NCBI GenBank assembly: GCA_918026815.1
Contig: CAKJVC010000068.1
Coordinates: forward strand, 434,001-498,000
Source of the DNA: Chalara sp. BL73
Lineage: Eukaryota > Ascomycota > Leotiomycetes > Helotiales
Direction of reading: 5' to 3'
DNA: 64,000 nucleotides
Shown here: piece by piece, positions 11,101 to 19,992 of the stretch
How positions within the stretch are numbered: the stretch's first letter is position 1
How the letters are laid out: every line of letters begins with the position of its first letter
Translations under genes and position numbers: made by a program
Notes under the pieces: generated by a model
What the model was told of the DNA's origin: nothing
The model's input: the letters and a program-made list of their open reading frames with translations, nothing else
The model's database searches: none

Positions 11101-12659
11101 AACAGCGCAAGCGTCTAGCCATTGGCGTAGAGCTCGCCGCGAAGCCTTCCTTACTGCTCTTCCTGGATGAGCCTACTTCGGGTCTTGACAGTCAGTCCGC
11201 GTATTCTATCGTTCAAATTCTCAGGAGGCTATCTACGGCTGGCCAAGCCATTTTATGCACCATCCATCAACCTAGCTTAACCTTGATACAACAATTTGAT
11301 ATGATCCTTGCGTTAAATCCGGGTGGTAATACGTTCTACTTCGGCCCAGTGGGCAGGGCTGGTCTAGAGGTGACTAAATACTTTGCCGAGCGAGGTTTCG
11401 AATGTCCGCCGCACAAGAACATCGCCGAGTTCCTACTAGAAACAGCAGCAGATAGTCGACGACCCGATGGGAGCAAAATTGACTGGAGTGAAGAGTGGAG
11501 AAACTCTAGTAATGCCAAGGCTCTCAAAGAAGAGATTCATACAATCAATGCAACTCGCAGCCAGGTGCCTGGAGAGCCCGAGGAAACACAGTATAAGTTT
11601 GCTGCCCCCGTGGCAACTCAAACTACCGAGCTCACCAAGAGACTATTCCGACAGCACTGGCGGGACCCCTCCTATCTTTATGGCAAACTCTTCACCGCGA
11701 CCATCATGGGCATCTTCAACGGATTCACCTTTTGGCGGTTGGGAAATAGCACTGTGGACATGCAGAACCGAATGTTCTCTTCATTTATGATAGTCACTAT
11801 CCCTGCAACGGTCGTCAACACCGTAGTCCCAAAGTTCTTTCAAAACATGATGTTGTGGATGGCGCGCGAACACCCATCCCGTATTTATGGCTGGTTCGCT
11901 TTTACCACCGCACAAGTTGTTGGTGAGATCCCGGCCGCTGTCATCAGCAGCGTGCTTTATTGGCTCCTGTGGTACTGGCCGGCGTTAGGAATGCACGGCC
12001 ACGGCTCTGAGTCCTCCACCGCCGGCTACGTTTTCTTCATGACGATGTTGTTCTTTCTCTTCATGGCCAGCTGGGGTCAATGGATCACGGCCTTTGCACC
12101 GAGCTTTACGGTCATCGCGAACACGCTGCCGCTCTTCTTTATCATGGTCTCTTTGTTTAACGGTGTTGTGAGACCTTACTCATCTCTGCCGGTATTCTGG
12201 AAGTACACGATGTACTATGTCAATCCCAGTCAATGGTGGATCAGTGGTGTCCTCGCGTCAGTATTACATGACCTTCCCGTCTATTGCGCAGAGAATGAGA
12301 TGATTCGATTCACCCCGCCAGCAGGACAGACATGCGGACAGTATGCTGGTGCATTTGCCAACGCCGCCGGGGGCAATCTTACGAACCCAAGTGCTATCGA
12401 TACGTGCAACTACTGTGAGCTGAGGAGCGGGGATCAATATCTCGCCTCGCTCAGTATAAGCCCCGACGATAAATGGCGGAATTTGGGGATCTTCTGCATT
12501 TTCGTCGTCAGCAATTATTTTCTGGTCTACTTCCTCATGTGGAGTGTTCGGATCAAGGGCTGGAGCTTTGGCATGGGCTATTTGTTCGGCTTCCTTGCCA
12601 ATATTGCCGGCTTCCTCTCAATCCCGTTCAAGAAGTTGGCATCGAAGAAGAAGAATTGA
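8169..12659 (+). CDS. PDR-type full-size ABC transporter (ABCG subfamily)
   Basis: This plasma-membrane ATP-driven exporter of hydrophobic compounds is probably the self-protection or export pump of the adjacent PKS cluster. It is one uninterrupted exon of 1496 aa from the first ATG at 8169; the open frame extends upstream without an ATG. The order is NBD1-TMD1-NBD2-TMD2, the reverse topology typical of PDR proteins. NBD1 has the degenerate Walker A GRPSSGCST (168-176), the signature VSGGERKRVS (about 277) and Walker B CFDNPTRGLDAS. NBD2 has the canonical Walker A GASGTGKTT (874-882), a degenerate signature LSLEQRKRL (about 975) and FLDEPTSGLDSQ. So one composite ATP site keeps the canonical residues and the other does not, as is known for yeast Pdr5-like pumps. 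Hydrophobic segments follow each NBD. The C-terminal tail is lysine-rich (KKLASKKKN). Family assignment is firm; the substrate is inferred only from the neighbourhood. Confidence 0.95.
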   Translation: MDAWSTSPALERQDTRDKTDQFPLHNSEQSHERGESEDSPEPDSTGIVSPKNGPGVRELGTEEAGEAARDFALGDFLREGHFEKRVGNHSAKRIGIVYKNLTVKGIGSTATSVKTLPGAIVSTFGPDLCRLFCHFLPFLSFGRGGATRTIIHDFTGVVRDGEMLLVLGRPSSGCSTFLKTLANDRKHYEDVIGEVTYGGISSKDQRDMYSGEVNYNPEDDVHLPELNVWQTITFALMNKTKKRNRAEVPVTADALMRMFGISHTKYTKIGNEFVPGVSGGERKRVSIAETLATKSAILCFDNPTRGLDASTALNFAKSLRIITDVSRKTTIMTLYQAGEEIYEQMDKVLVIDAGRCIFQGPAQDAKQYFVDLGFYCSPAQTTADFLTSCTDPGVRCFREGYAGRAPKTPEELEATFKESQSYQKVLREVELYEQELEATNFSCAGEFKESVQQAKSHRTVSRKSPYTISFLGQVLTCLRREFWLFLGDTTALYTKAFVIIAIGFIIGSLFYGSSPDSSGAFTRGGALFMSVLFLCWLQLAELMKVFSGRNVIARQHEYALYRPSAVTIARVIMDFVVLLPQVSVFVIIMYFMCSLDTDASKFWNYWLVIYINTLAITSLYRMFGSLSPTIDDAVRFASVALNLLIIYGGYVILKPQLISKYIWFGWMNYLNPLAYAFEALEANEFANRNMTCNPSQLIPQQVLGGPPIDPAHQGCSLAGSPIDATNIPGSSYLESTYSYGRNHLWRNFGVLIAFTVLYILVTAIATEVFSFAKEAGGVLIFAQNKRSRKVLKRKTPPQADIEKASRIEESSTSSRQTQAEEFNKTTTLTQISSSQQIFTWENINYSVPSQGGQMQLLNSVDGYCKPGLMIALMGASGTGKTTLLNTLSQRQTFGVVSGNMLVDGKPLSSTFQRSTGFCEQMDLHDNTATIREAFEFSALLRQDRNISRSEKIAYVDTIIDLLELGEIQDLVISCLSLEQRKRLAIGVELAAKPSLLLFLDEPTSGLDSQSAYSIVQILRRLSTAGQAILCTIHQPSLTLIQQFDMILALNPGGNTFYFGPVGRAGLEVTKYFAERGFECPPHKNIAEFLLETAADSRRPDGSKIDWSEEWRNSSNAKALKEEIHTINATRSQVPGEPEETQYKFAAPVATQTTELTKRLFRQHWRDPSYLYGKLFTATIMGIFNGFTFWRLGNSTVDMQNRMFSSFMIVTIPATVVNTVVPKFFQNMMLWMAREHPSRIYGWFAFTTAQVVGEIPAAVISSVLYWLLWYWPALGMHGHGSESSTAGYVFFMTMLFFLFMASWGQWITAFAPSFTVIANTLPLFFIMVSLFNGVVRPYSSLPVFWKYTMYYVNPSQWWISGVLASVLHDLPVYCAENEMIRFTPPAGQTCGQYAGAFANAAGGNLTNPSAIDTCNYCELRSGDQYLASLSISPDDKWRNLGIFCIFVVSNYFLVYFLMWSVRIKGWSFGMGYLFGFLANIAGFLSIPFKKLASKKKN

Positions 12660-14355
12660 ATGTTCTTGAGACTCCGGAACATGTCAGGGGAATTATGGCA
12701 AGGGCGTGCGGTCTAGGAATTACATATATGGATAGAGAAATGTCCTTTCGATTAGAAGTTATGAAGGATATAATAGAATTACTTATTAGAAACTATGCCA
12801 AGCGCCATCCACCATAGGCTTGATCCCTGGGATGAGAGCTCTGGCGAGACCTCGTTTCCTTTGTATAGCAATCCTGGCGTCTCATTTCTCATTAAATCGC
12901 ACCTAACCTGTAAGAGGGAAGTCACAGCGGAGCTTGTTAATGGCTCGACTAGAAGCTCTTCCCGTCCAAGGTAAAACCTGAAACGCAACATTTTCCATCT
13001 GAAGAAGGTTCTTCTATTGTCAAGCCTCTCGCTGACTGTGCCATAGAGGGGAGGTGCTAAAGGAGAATTGCGTAGCCCATCCGTGCCGTAAAGCATTTAG
13101 ATCACGGAGAAAAGAGGAAGACGGTATCAAGGATAGAAACTTATCGATGACTTCGTAAAACAAACGCCTCAGGATCGCTATACTGAATATTGCTCTTAAT
13201 GCTATGCCAGGTCGACTTCGGCTCGAATAGTTCAGTATTTATCTAAAAGGACACATGATTAAGTATACGAGTTTCTCGAGCCTGCTTCACTTGTGAAATC
13301 ATCTATCGTCTACCAAGTCCCGGCTTTAGCCAGGAGTACATTTCCAAGGCGGGCCCGGGCTAGGGAAGCTTTTCCTATGACTCTGTGAGCCCAGACCCCA
13401 GATCTTGATAGTTGCTGGGTCGCCTACCCACCTCAGATGTAAATCGATTCGAACTAAGAGATCCTAGTCTAGGTTCTTACCCAGGACAAGTAGCTAGCCT
13501 CTAGAACGTCTAGGATTTTCCTTAATCACAGGATACAATCCGTTGCGGGATGAAGGAGTAGGGCGGCGCGGGTAGGGCTCGCCTCCTACGACTGGAGCCG
13601 TCCAAGGTGGCTGTTTCATCCGGATGATCCTAAACAGTTTTTGGTCTGAGGACCCGCCTCCACGCTCGGGAAGAGCCTGGCCCTGACGGTCAGGCTGATC
13701 GGCACAAGAAACATTTCGACGACCCTGATGTATAACGGCTTGAGTATCACGTATTCGGCTCCTTGATCTTTCGCTTTCCGTCCAGAGCCCTTGATGTTTT
13801 CCGAGCCGGCCATTTCCGTTTCCGGCTGGTAAAGATTAATGAAGATGGCATGTCTAACCAACATGCTACTACAACATGGCCATATTCTTATTTGAGAGCC
13901 AACCATGGAGGTACGCACCTTCCGGCACGGAAAGCGATGTAGAGTTTGAGTGCCGCTGGCCATCTCTGCTGTCGGAGGTAAAAGAGACCAGTCGCCATTT
14001 GTGGCCCTTTTTCCCGCCTTAGGCGATATCCCATTTTAATCTCCTTCATTTTTGAGACCGCAGAGAGGCGATTATAAGCTCACATTGCGTTTGGTCATGC
14101 ATCAAATTCAGGCCAGCACGGGTTGTGGTAAAATGCCGACCAGTGACTGCCGAGCCCCTTATCCGAGGCCAACTGGACTCCGCTTTTACCAACCTATAAC
14201 GCCAACACCGCAACTTTCTAGGGATATTTCAATGAAGACAGCCCTGCCATTTTCTGTTTTACAACTAATTGATCGGGTACTTTGTCGCAGAAGGCTCATT
14301 ATAAAGGTGATACACTCCTTGCGATCTCATTTTTGTAAGCAACAAAGGTCATAAA
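12660..14355. other. Long intergenic region without a recognisable gene
   Basis: About 1.7 kb between the ABC transporter and the hydrolase. Open frames of 100-115 codons exist (for example the minus strand at 13616-13963 and 12779-13096), but they show no conserved motif, no splice logic and mixed composition. No terminal inverted repeats or tRNA were seen. It may contain decayed sequence that I cannot identify. Confidence 0.4.
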
Positions 14356-15234
14356 ATGTCATTATTATCATATATCCGTCTCAAGACGGTCGCCACGTTC
14401 ATTCGTTTCACCATACCAGCTATACCTGAGCCAAAGGCCGACGGCGTTCTTCAAATTCCATCTCGGGATGATGGTCGAACGATCAAAGCATACGTCTACA
14501 AACCAAAAAATCCACAACCAGGGCCATCTCCTGTTCTCCTCAACTTCCACGGCAGTGGCTTCATTCTCCCATTGCATGGCAGCGATCAAGTCTACTGCCG
14601 CCGCATCGCGGAAAACACTGCATACACCGTGCTCGATTGTACATACCGCCTAGCCCCCGAACACCCATTCCCCGCATCACCCAACGACGTGGAGGATGCC
14701 GTAAAATATGTTCTTTCGCGCCCAGAGGAATATGATCTCGCTCACGTGTCGATCGGTGGCTTCAGCGCAGGCGCAAACATGTCACTTGCCCTCTCCGCCC
14801 ACGTGTTTCCAGCGAAGACCTTCAGATCAGTCCTAGCTTTCTACCCTCCGGTCGACGTCTCCATCGACCCGCGCAAGAGAGTCCAGCCAGAACCAGCTCC
14901 GACTAATATCCCGCCATGGGTCGTGTCGGTGTTCAACGAGTGTTATTTCAAGGGCCAGGACCCAAAACAGCCATTGCTATCCCCGATGTTTATCGATGCG
15001 GCGAAGTTTCCAGATAATATCTTGATTATCACTTGCGGTCAGGATCCGTTGGCGTTAGAGGGCGAGGAGATGGCAAAGAAGCTGAGGGATGGAAAGAGGC
15101 ATGTGGTCTCCGAGAGAATGCCTGGCGTAGGACACGCTTGGGATAAGCGGGTTGAGACTGGGAGTGAAGCGGAGAAGAGGAGAGACGAGGCATATGCATT
15201 AGCCATTGAAATGCTGAATAGAACGAGCCTTTAG
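14356..15234 (+). CDS. Alpha/beta hydrolase, HSL/abhydrolase_3 type (esterase-like)
   Basis: This is a serine hydrolase of 292 aa on one exon, starting at the ATG in ATAAAATG. The oxyanion-hole motif is NFHGSGF (HGGG-like, with serine at the third position) near residue 62. The nucleophile motif is GFSAGAN near 134, and the acid and base of the triad fit CGQDPL and GVGHAW near the C-terminus. The length is normal for the hormone-sensitive-lipase family, and there is no signal peptide. Substrates in this family are small esters or lactones. It sits 1.7 kb beyond the ABC transporter, so it could act on the polyketide (hydrolytic release or lactone opening), but that is inference from position. 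It could equally be an unrelated carboxylesterase. Confidence 0.85.
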   Translation: MSLLSYIRLKTVATFIRFTIPAIPEPKADGVLQIPSRDDGRTIKAYVYKPKNPQPGPSPVLLNFHGSGFILPLHGSDQVYCRRIAENTAYTVLDCTYRLAPEHPFPASPNDVEDAVKYVLSRPEEYDLAHVSIGGFSAGANMSLALSAHVFPAKTFRSVLAFYPPVDVSIDPRKRVQPEPAPTNIPPWVVSVFNECYFKGQDPKQPLLSPMFIDAAKFPDNILIITCGQDPLALEGEEMAKKLRDGKRHVVSERMPGVGHAWDKRVETGSEAEKRRDEAYALAIEMLNRTSL

Positions 15235-15989
15235 GTACTGTACTAATTCTCACAAGCTTGACTATTGAACCTGATTCGGCCAGCGCAGACAAATTTCACC
15301 CTGTTAACTTTCACTTGACAATTGCAGCACCCTTTTACCCCGCCATCTCGCCCATCAAAGGCCCTGAATTGAGGGTCCTGCCTAAGCGAGTTATGGCGCT
15401 GTCGGCCATCTGCAGGGGTAAACAACTTGCCCCACCACAGTGACAAGCAGAACCAATATCTCCTCCCTTAGTCGAGACCTCTCATAATCACCATACAAAA
15501 TGTCTTCTCGAGTCCATAATATTTACTTTGTTAGCTTTATGATACCCTCACTTCTATATGAGGGACCCGACATTCGACAAACTCGACGGCTCGCAGCGCC
15601 AACGTAGCCTCTACAGTGAGGTGTGGGAATACTCCAAGGCCCGTATTAACCACTTCAACGAGATCCCAACTCGAGGAGGTTTTAGTTTGCTAACCAAAAA
15701 GATCGAGGGCTCTATTTTTAAATTGTTTTATATTAACTATAATTTCTGGAATAAGTACTTCTTATCGCTTTTTATTATTTTTAACAAGAATTTAATTACG
15801 CCGTGGTTTATGTGACTTATGGAGTTGCTTGGCCGTTTTCAGTTACTGATTTACAAATAGTGGCTGTTATGTGTAAAAGATAAGGCTTATTCTTTATTGT
15901 AACATACGCCTAATGCAGCTCGAGCATAAATGCATTTCCAAAATCATCCTTTCGCTATACACGGTGCCGTTCCCTGATATCACCTCTAA
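15235..15989. other. Intergenic, AT-rich tail
   Basis: An 85-codon open frame at 15558-15815 begins with balanced composition (about 15540-15690) and then runs into strongly AT-rich sequence rich in Ile, Asn and Phe codons. I read it as a gene scrap followed by non-coding DNA, not as a functional gene. Nothing else was recognised. Confidence 0.35.
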
Positions 15990-16375
15990 CCTGAAAGGCC
16001 AACATTTTCCCCCTGAGCTTTGCTACATGAACATCGATATCGGGTAACTGGGAGTCGCGGGGTAAATCGATGTCTTGGGTTTTAGGTGTCACTCTCTACC
16101 ATCTCATTTACGCTCGCATCTCATTCACGAACAGAGACGAATTCCAGCTCTTACAGGCAGTTTCAAACGAAAAAGCTTATATTTGTAGACAACATCTCAG
16201 AGCTGTCGATCCATCCTGCCCAACTACGCACTCACCTCCGAATACAGATATGTGCCTACCGACTAGTCCCTACAGAGAAGAAGAAGAGCTCGCGTTCCGA
16301 GATATTGACGGGGAGTTATACGATCCGCATCGCATGATGCTGGTTAAGGATCCCTCGGAAGGCAGAGAGTGATGT
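15990..16375 (+). pseudogene. Decayed fragment of a CaMKK/Ssp1-type protein kinase domain
   Basis: Conceptual reading resembles kinase subdomains VIII to XI of fungal calcium/calmodulin-dependent kinase kinases (Ssp1, Tos3/Sak1/Elm1 group). A segment FPPELCYMNIDIG (an altered APE motif) is followed by two in-frame stops. Then comes IDV and, after a +1 shift, LGVTLYHLIYARISF. The run NRDEFQLLQAVSNEKAYI and RAVDPS follow, then AFRDIDGELYD and MLVKDPSEG. The expected DVWSLGVTLY is broken by the frameshift inside it. No upstream kinase lobe (glycine loop, VAIK lysine, HRD) is visible nearby. So this is a truncated, frameshifted relic of a gene whose functional copy should lie elsewhere in the genome. 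Family recognition is from memory of motifs, not from a search. Confidence 0.65.
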
Positions 16376-17127
16376 TGGGTCAAGTGCTATTTGTTGGCGA
16401 GTCGCGGGACTGATGAAATTATTAGATGATTTGAAGCATCGGATCTCTTTACTCTTTGCTCAACTGGCTATACCATTATGACCGGAAATGAACCGTATTC
16501 TAATCTCCCGGATACTAAAGTTGAAAAGCACTGCAAGAATCAGCAATTCCCTTAGAGCAATGCCGTTTTAGGCAATCAAACGGTTCTGAATTGCTGCATG
16601 AAAACTTGCGTCTCAGCAACAGATTTACTTACTGATCTGATGAGTCTTGATCTTTCAACCACAACTTGTAGGATTCAAGGCCAAGGGTTTATTTTGGATG
16701 TGAATAGGAGCCATTAGTCGTGGTCGATGGGTGGCCCGTTTCCACGCGATGCTGTACGAGTAAAGAGAGGGACATGGGGAAGGTTCAAAGTGTCCGAATC
16801 TGATTGTGGCCATATTGTGTCAAGGTTCAGAATAATTCAATGATTCAAGTGCCTGTTGAATTTGGACTTCATTGTTTCAATATGCACTTTAGTTCCGGAT
16901 ACAGTGTCAAGAAGTGCATCTATTATTAGAAGCTCGCTGCGACATCCGCACAGCAATGGAACAACTTATCCTCAGCAGCATTGTCTAATTGTCAATGTCA
17001 ATCTTAGTGACGGTATGTCAATAGACAAATCAAACATGTACGATTCACTAGCATCGCGATGATGCTGAATAACTGGACAAGCGTGTTCCTTTTTCCAACT
17101 GTTTCAGGTGAGCAAGGTTGTCTCACG
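16376..17127. other. Non-coding stretch after the kinase relic
   Basis: I recognise no gene, RNA or transposon here. Only short frames such as 16856-17062 are present, without motifs. The sequence may include further decayed parts of the kinase relic that I cannot read. Confidence 0.35.
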
Positions 17128-17373
17128 CCTCCAAATCAGGGCAACTCTGCCTTGGGCATTACCCCGCAACAGCCTGCCTGCGTCGTGAGGGAGGTTTTGT
17201 CACACCCATTGTAAGGCAAGCGGAGCGGCCGCTGCTGACAATGGCACGTCTTTGGTGGGCTCATGCCTCGGAATCAGAGAAAGTCTCCCTTGGCAAAACT
17301 AATCCCAAGCACGGGCTATGGCGGTGTAAGCCGCTACTTGCCTCAGAATTCGGGTAACTCTGCCTTGGGCAGT
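17128..17373 (+). repeat. Degenerate three-copy dispersed repeat, about 33 nt per copy
   Basis: Three related segments start at 17128, 17266 and 17341. All begin CCTC(C/G/A), carry AATC/AATTC and end in variants of ACTCTGCCTTGGGCA. Copies 1 and 3 share the 17-base core AACTCTGCCTTGGGCA plus a preceding GG-pyrimidine; copy 2 is more diverged. The spacings (138 and 75) are multiples of three, so in one frame the copies read as ASKSGQLCLG-like peptides, with a stop inside copy 3. That suggests an old repeat in a former coding sequence. Confidence 0.4.
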
Positions 17374-17705
17374 AGGTTCACGAGTCACGACCTCAACGTT
17401 TACTTCTTTAGGAAGATGAGGCGTGAAAAACAACGTTGTGCAACGCATTCATGGCCACCTCGATTGATTCTTATTGGTAGCCTCATATCAAATGCTTGTT
17501 AGAGCTTACGAGTTCGGCTTCTATGATTCTTAATTTACATCCCGCAAACACAGCCTTGAAGACCCTACATATACTTCAAAAAACCCCCGCGATTTTGGAT
17601 ATTCTTCAGATATCGAAGTGCTGCCAAAATTTTGACTTGACTTGACTTGAAAAGCCAATGAGTCCCACTGTGTGAAGAATGTATGTATTCCTTAGCCTAG
17701 TCACC

Positions 17706-17997
17706 ATGACAAACCATACTGACTTTCACGATAGTCAACAGCTCTTGGAGGAGTGCATAGAATTGCCTCAAGGTAAGACCTTCTTATCCCTTCCTTCGGC
17801 CATCATCACACTGAGCCTACTGCGTCCTAACATCCACCGAGATTTTGGCTCTTTACCTCACAGCTCTTATCAGGCGCCATTTGAATTTACATGTGCGATA
17901 AACACTACTCCTAAGCAGTCTTTTTGGCTGACGAGCATAGTCCCTGGTTCTTTTCCTTGTGAGCCACTCACCGCTCAACAGGATGGCGCATACAGTA
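17706..17997 (+). other. Candidate 5' exons of the downstream zinc-finger gene
   Basis: An ATG at 17706 opens a frame beginning MTNHTDFHDSQQLL that meets a good donor (CAAG|GTAAGA, about 17772). The same open frame resumes and ends at another good donor, AGTACGTAAC, near 17997. The same-strand position and splice-like borders fit upstream exons of the gene at 18287-19158, but I could not join them confidently. It may be a separate small gene or chance. Confidence 0.3.
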
Positions 17998-18286
17998 CGT
18001 AACATTACTTTGATGAAAATTTCTTCTCTCCCCTCCATCCCTACTTGAGTACTACGCGGCAGCCCACTTACACGCCTTAATTGGCTGTCTTAAAAGTCCG
18101 GAATAGAAGTACTCCTGCTTAAAGGGCATGGGCAAAGCTACAAAATATTGCGGCGCTATGTTTACTTTGCTTACTTCTCAAAGGCTCGGCCGTGAACGAT
18201 TATTCATTCTTGAGCAATTTAGAAGGGCAAAGCGGTGAGTGACTCCTCATGTCTCACACAGAGATAGCTGCCTGATTCATATACAG

Positions 18287-19158
18287 ATGTCATCAATATT
18301 CCCTTTAATCATGCAGAACTGTCTACTTATCTAGACAGTAGCCAGAACTTCAATTTTTGGTGCGTCTCTCACATCCAATCCAAGTTTAACATCTAGGTCG
18401 AATTTTCAAAAATATCGTCTGTCACGCTAACGACTGTTCAATAGCCCCCAGTCCTCATCCAATTCCTTTGCAGCCCTTGATATGAGCACCACAATCGATT
18501 CAACCGAGCCAGGTAGTATCAAAACACAACTGGGATGTCGGTTCCCTTCTTGCTCGGAAGAGCGTGGGTTCTTAACCGAGTCTGCTTTACGGTATAATTC
18601 TCCCCTGTTTCGCACGAGCACTTATTTACAGCCTTTAGGAAACACGAAGACAAGCACAAGAAGCCCTATATTTGCGGCGTCCCAGGCTGCAAACATTCGC
18701 GTTTCGGCGATAAAGGGGGTCTCGACAGACACAAACGCGAGGTTCACGGATCCATGACATATTGTTGCCCTATCGTTACATGCAAGCGTCACACGAAAGG
18801 ATTCCCCCGAAAGTATAATCTATTCGAGCACCAGAAACGGTGCCATCCGGTTCAATCACCTAATATGGCGTTAGCGTCGGTTCAAAGGTCTCAGAATCCC
18901 AGAAATTTAGAACTTGAAGGCACTGAAGAAATACGAGATAAAGACGACGCAGCATCGTTACCGGAGATGGTGGGCACCAGGGATTTTGGTAGTTCCAGGA
19001 GTGGGAGACTGCAACAAAAGCTGGCAAGCCTCTATGCGCAGCGAGTTGAAATCGACAGCAAAATGGACGCCGTGAAAAGGGCCATGGACATCTTGGATGA
19101 AGACTCTTCCTCAGACGAGATGTTCATTTCGAACAGGAGCCTCAAACGTCTTTCTTAA
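18287..19158 (+). CDS. Three-finger C2H2 zinc-finger protein (5' end unresolved)
   Basis: This is a probable nuclear DNA-binding protein. The joined exons are 18287-18359, 18445-18591 and 18639-19158. The introns of 85 nt (branch point GCTAACG) and 47 nt both preserve frame. Finger 1 starts GCRFPSC and its histidines are restored only by splicing (ALR-KHEDKH). Finger 2 is YICGVPGCKHSRFGDKGGL ending HKREVH. Finger 3 is YCCPIVTC ending HQKRCH. The C-terminal third is charged and may form a short coiled coil (LQQKLASLYAQRVEIDSKMDAV). An in-frame ATG at 18482 would give a 209-aa protein, but open frame and good splice sites continue upstream (18287-18359 and possibly up to 18234 and beyond), so the true start is probably further left. 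The fungal C2H2 architecture is clear; targets are unknown. Confidence 0.75.
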
Positions 19159-19992
19159 TTTAACGACATTTAACAAACACCCGTTACTCCTTCGCATCCT
19201 TCTGGATACCAGGATCCACAAGCAATGCTATATATAATGTTCATGCTTATTACCCTCGTATCCTGCCTGCGTGCTTTGTGAACTACGTGGGGGGGATGCC
19301 ATAGATGGTAAGCCCTAGTCTCCGCTATCAGTTGATTGAGTGGAGCATATAACAAGAAATTTCTCTAACTTCAATATATAGACATTATTGGATTGTCGAA
19401 TCACCTAGTCTTGTCCAACTAGTAACTTTAAAGTGGAGGAAGAGTACAGGCACGCGAGAACCATAATATAAAGAGCTTTGGTTAGTTAGCGTTCTTCTCA
19501 GTTTAAATAGGGAAAGCAATTGTCTCAGTCAAGATTGAATATGGCTTTATGTTTGTAAATTATGACGTTCTTATAAGTCTCACCGCCAAGGCTATATTCA
19601 CCCAGCATTTAGAATGCTTACAGTGGGTCATGTTATCAATCGTGGCAGACCTTTCATGTTGCATTTACAATGAATGTGAGGTTTTACACACATTTGATGA
19701 CTATGTGTATTGTTTCCTTTGTTTTCAACAACGTTTAATCTGTAACTATTGCTCAACAAACGGCTAAGTGGTGGATTACGTTAACTTTAAGTGACTTAAA
19801 CTTAGTCTAATTGAGTTAGAGTTAGAATTTGAATTAAGCCTAAAACTTTAAAGTTATACTCTAATTGTATACACTGGGGCGCACCGAAGAGTTATTTGAG
19901 TTTGAATTGCGCTAGTGTCCATAAGTCCATTTGCAAATCTCACTGCTTTTCTATCTCGCTGAAAATTCTTCTAAGACTTAATAAAAAGAGGC
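19159..19992. other. AT-rich intergenic region
   Basis: This region has low-complexity AT-rich sequence, notably 19780-19870 with recurring GTTA/CTTAA/TTAGA words. It would include the 3' UTR of the zinc-finger gene and the promoter of the next gene. I see no gene. Confidence 0.45.
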
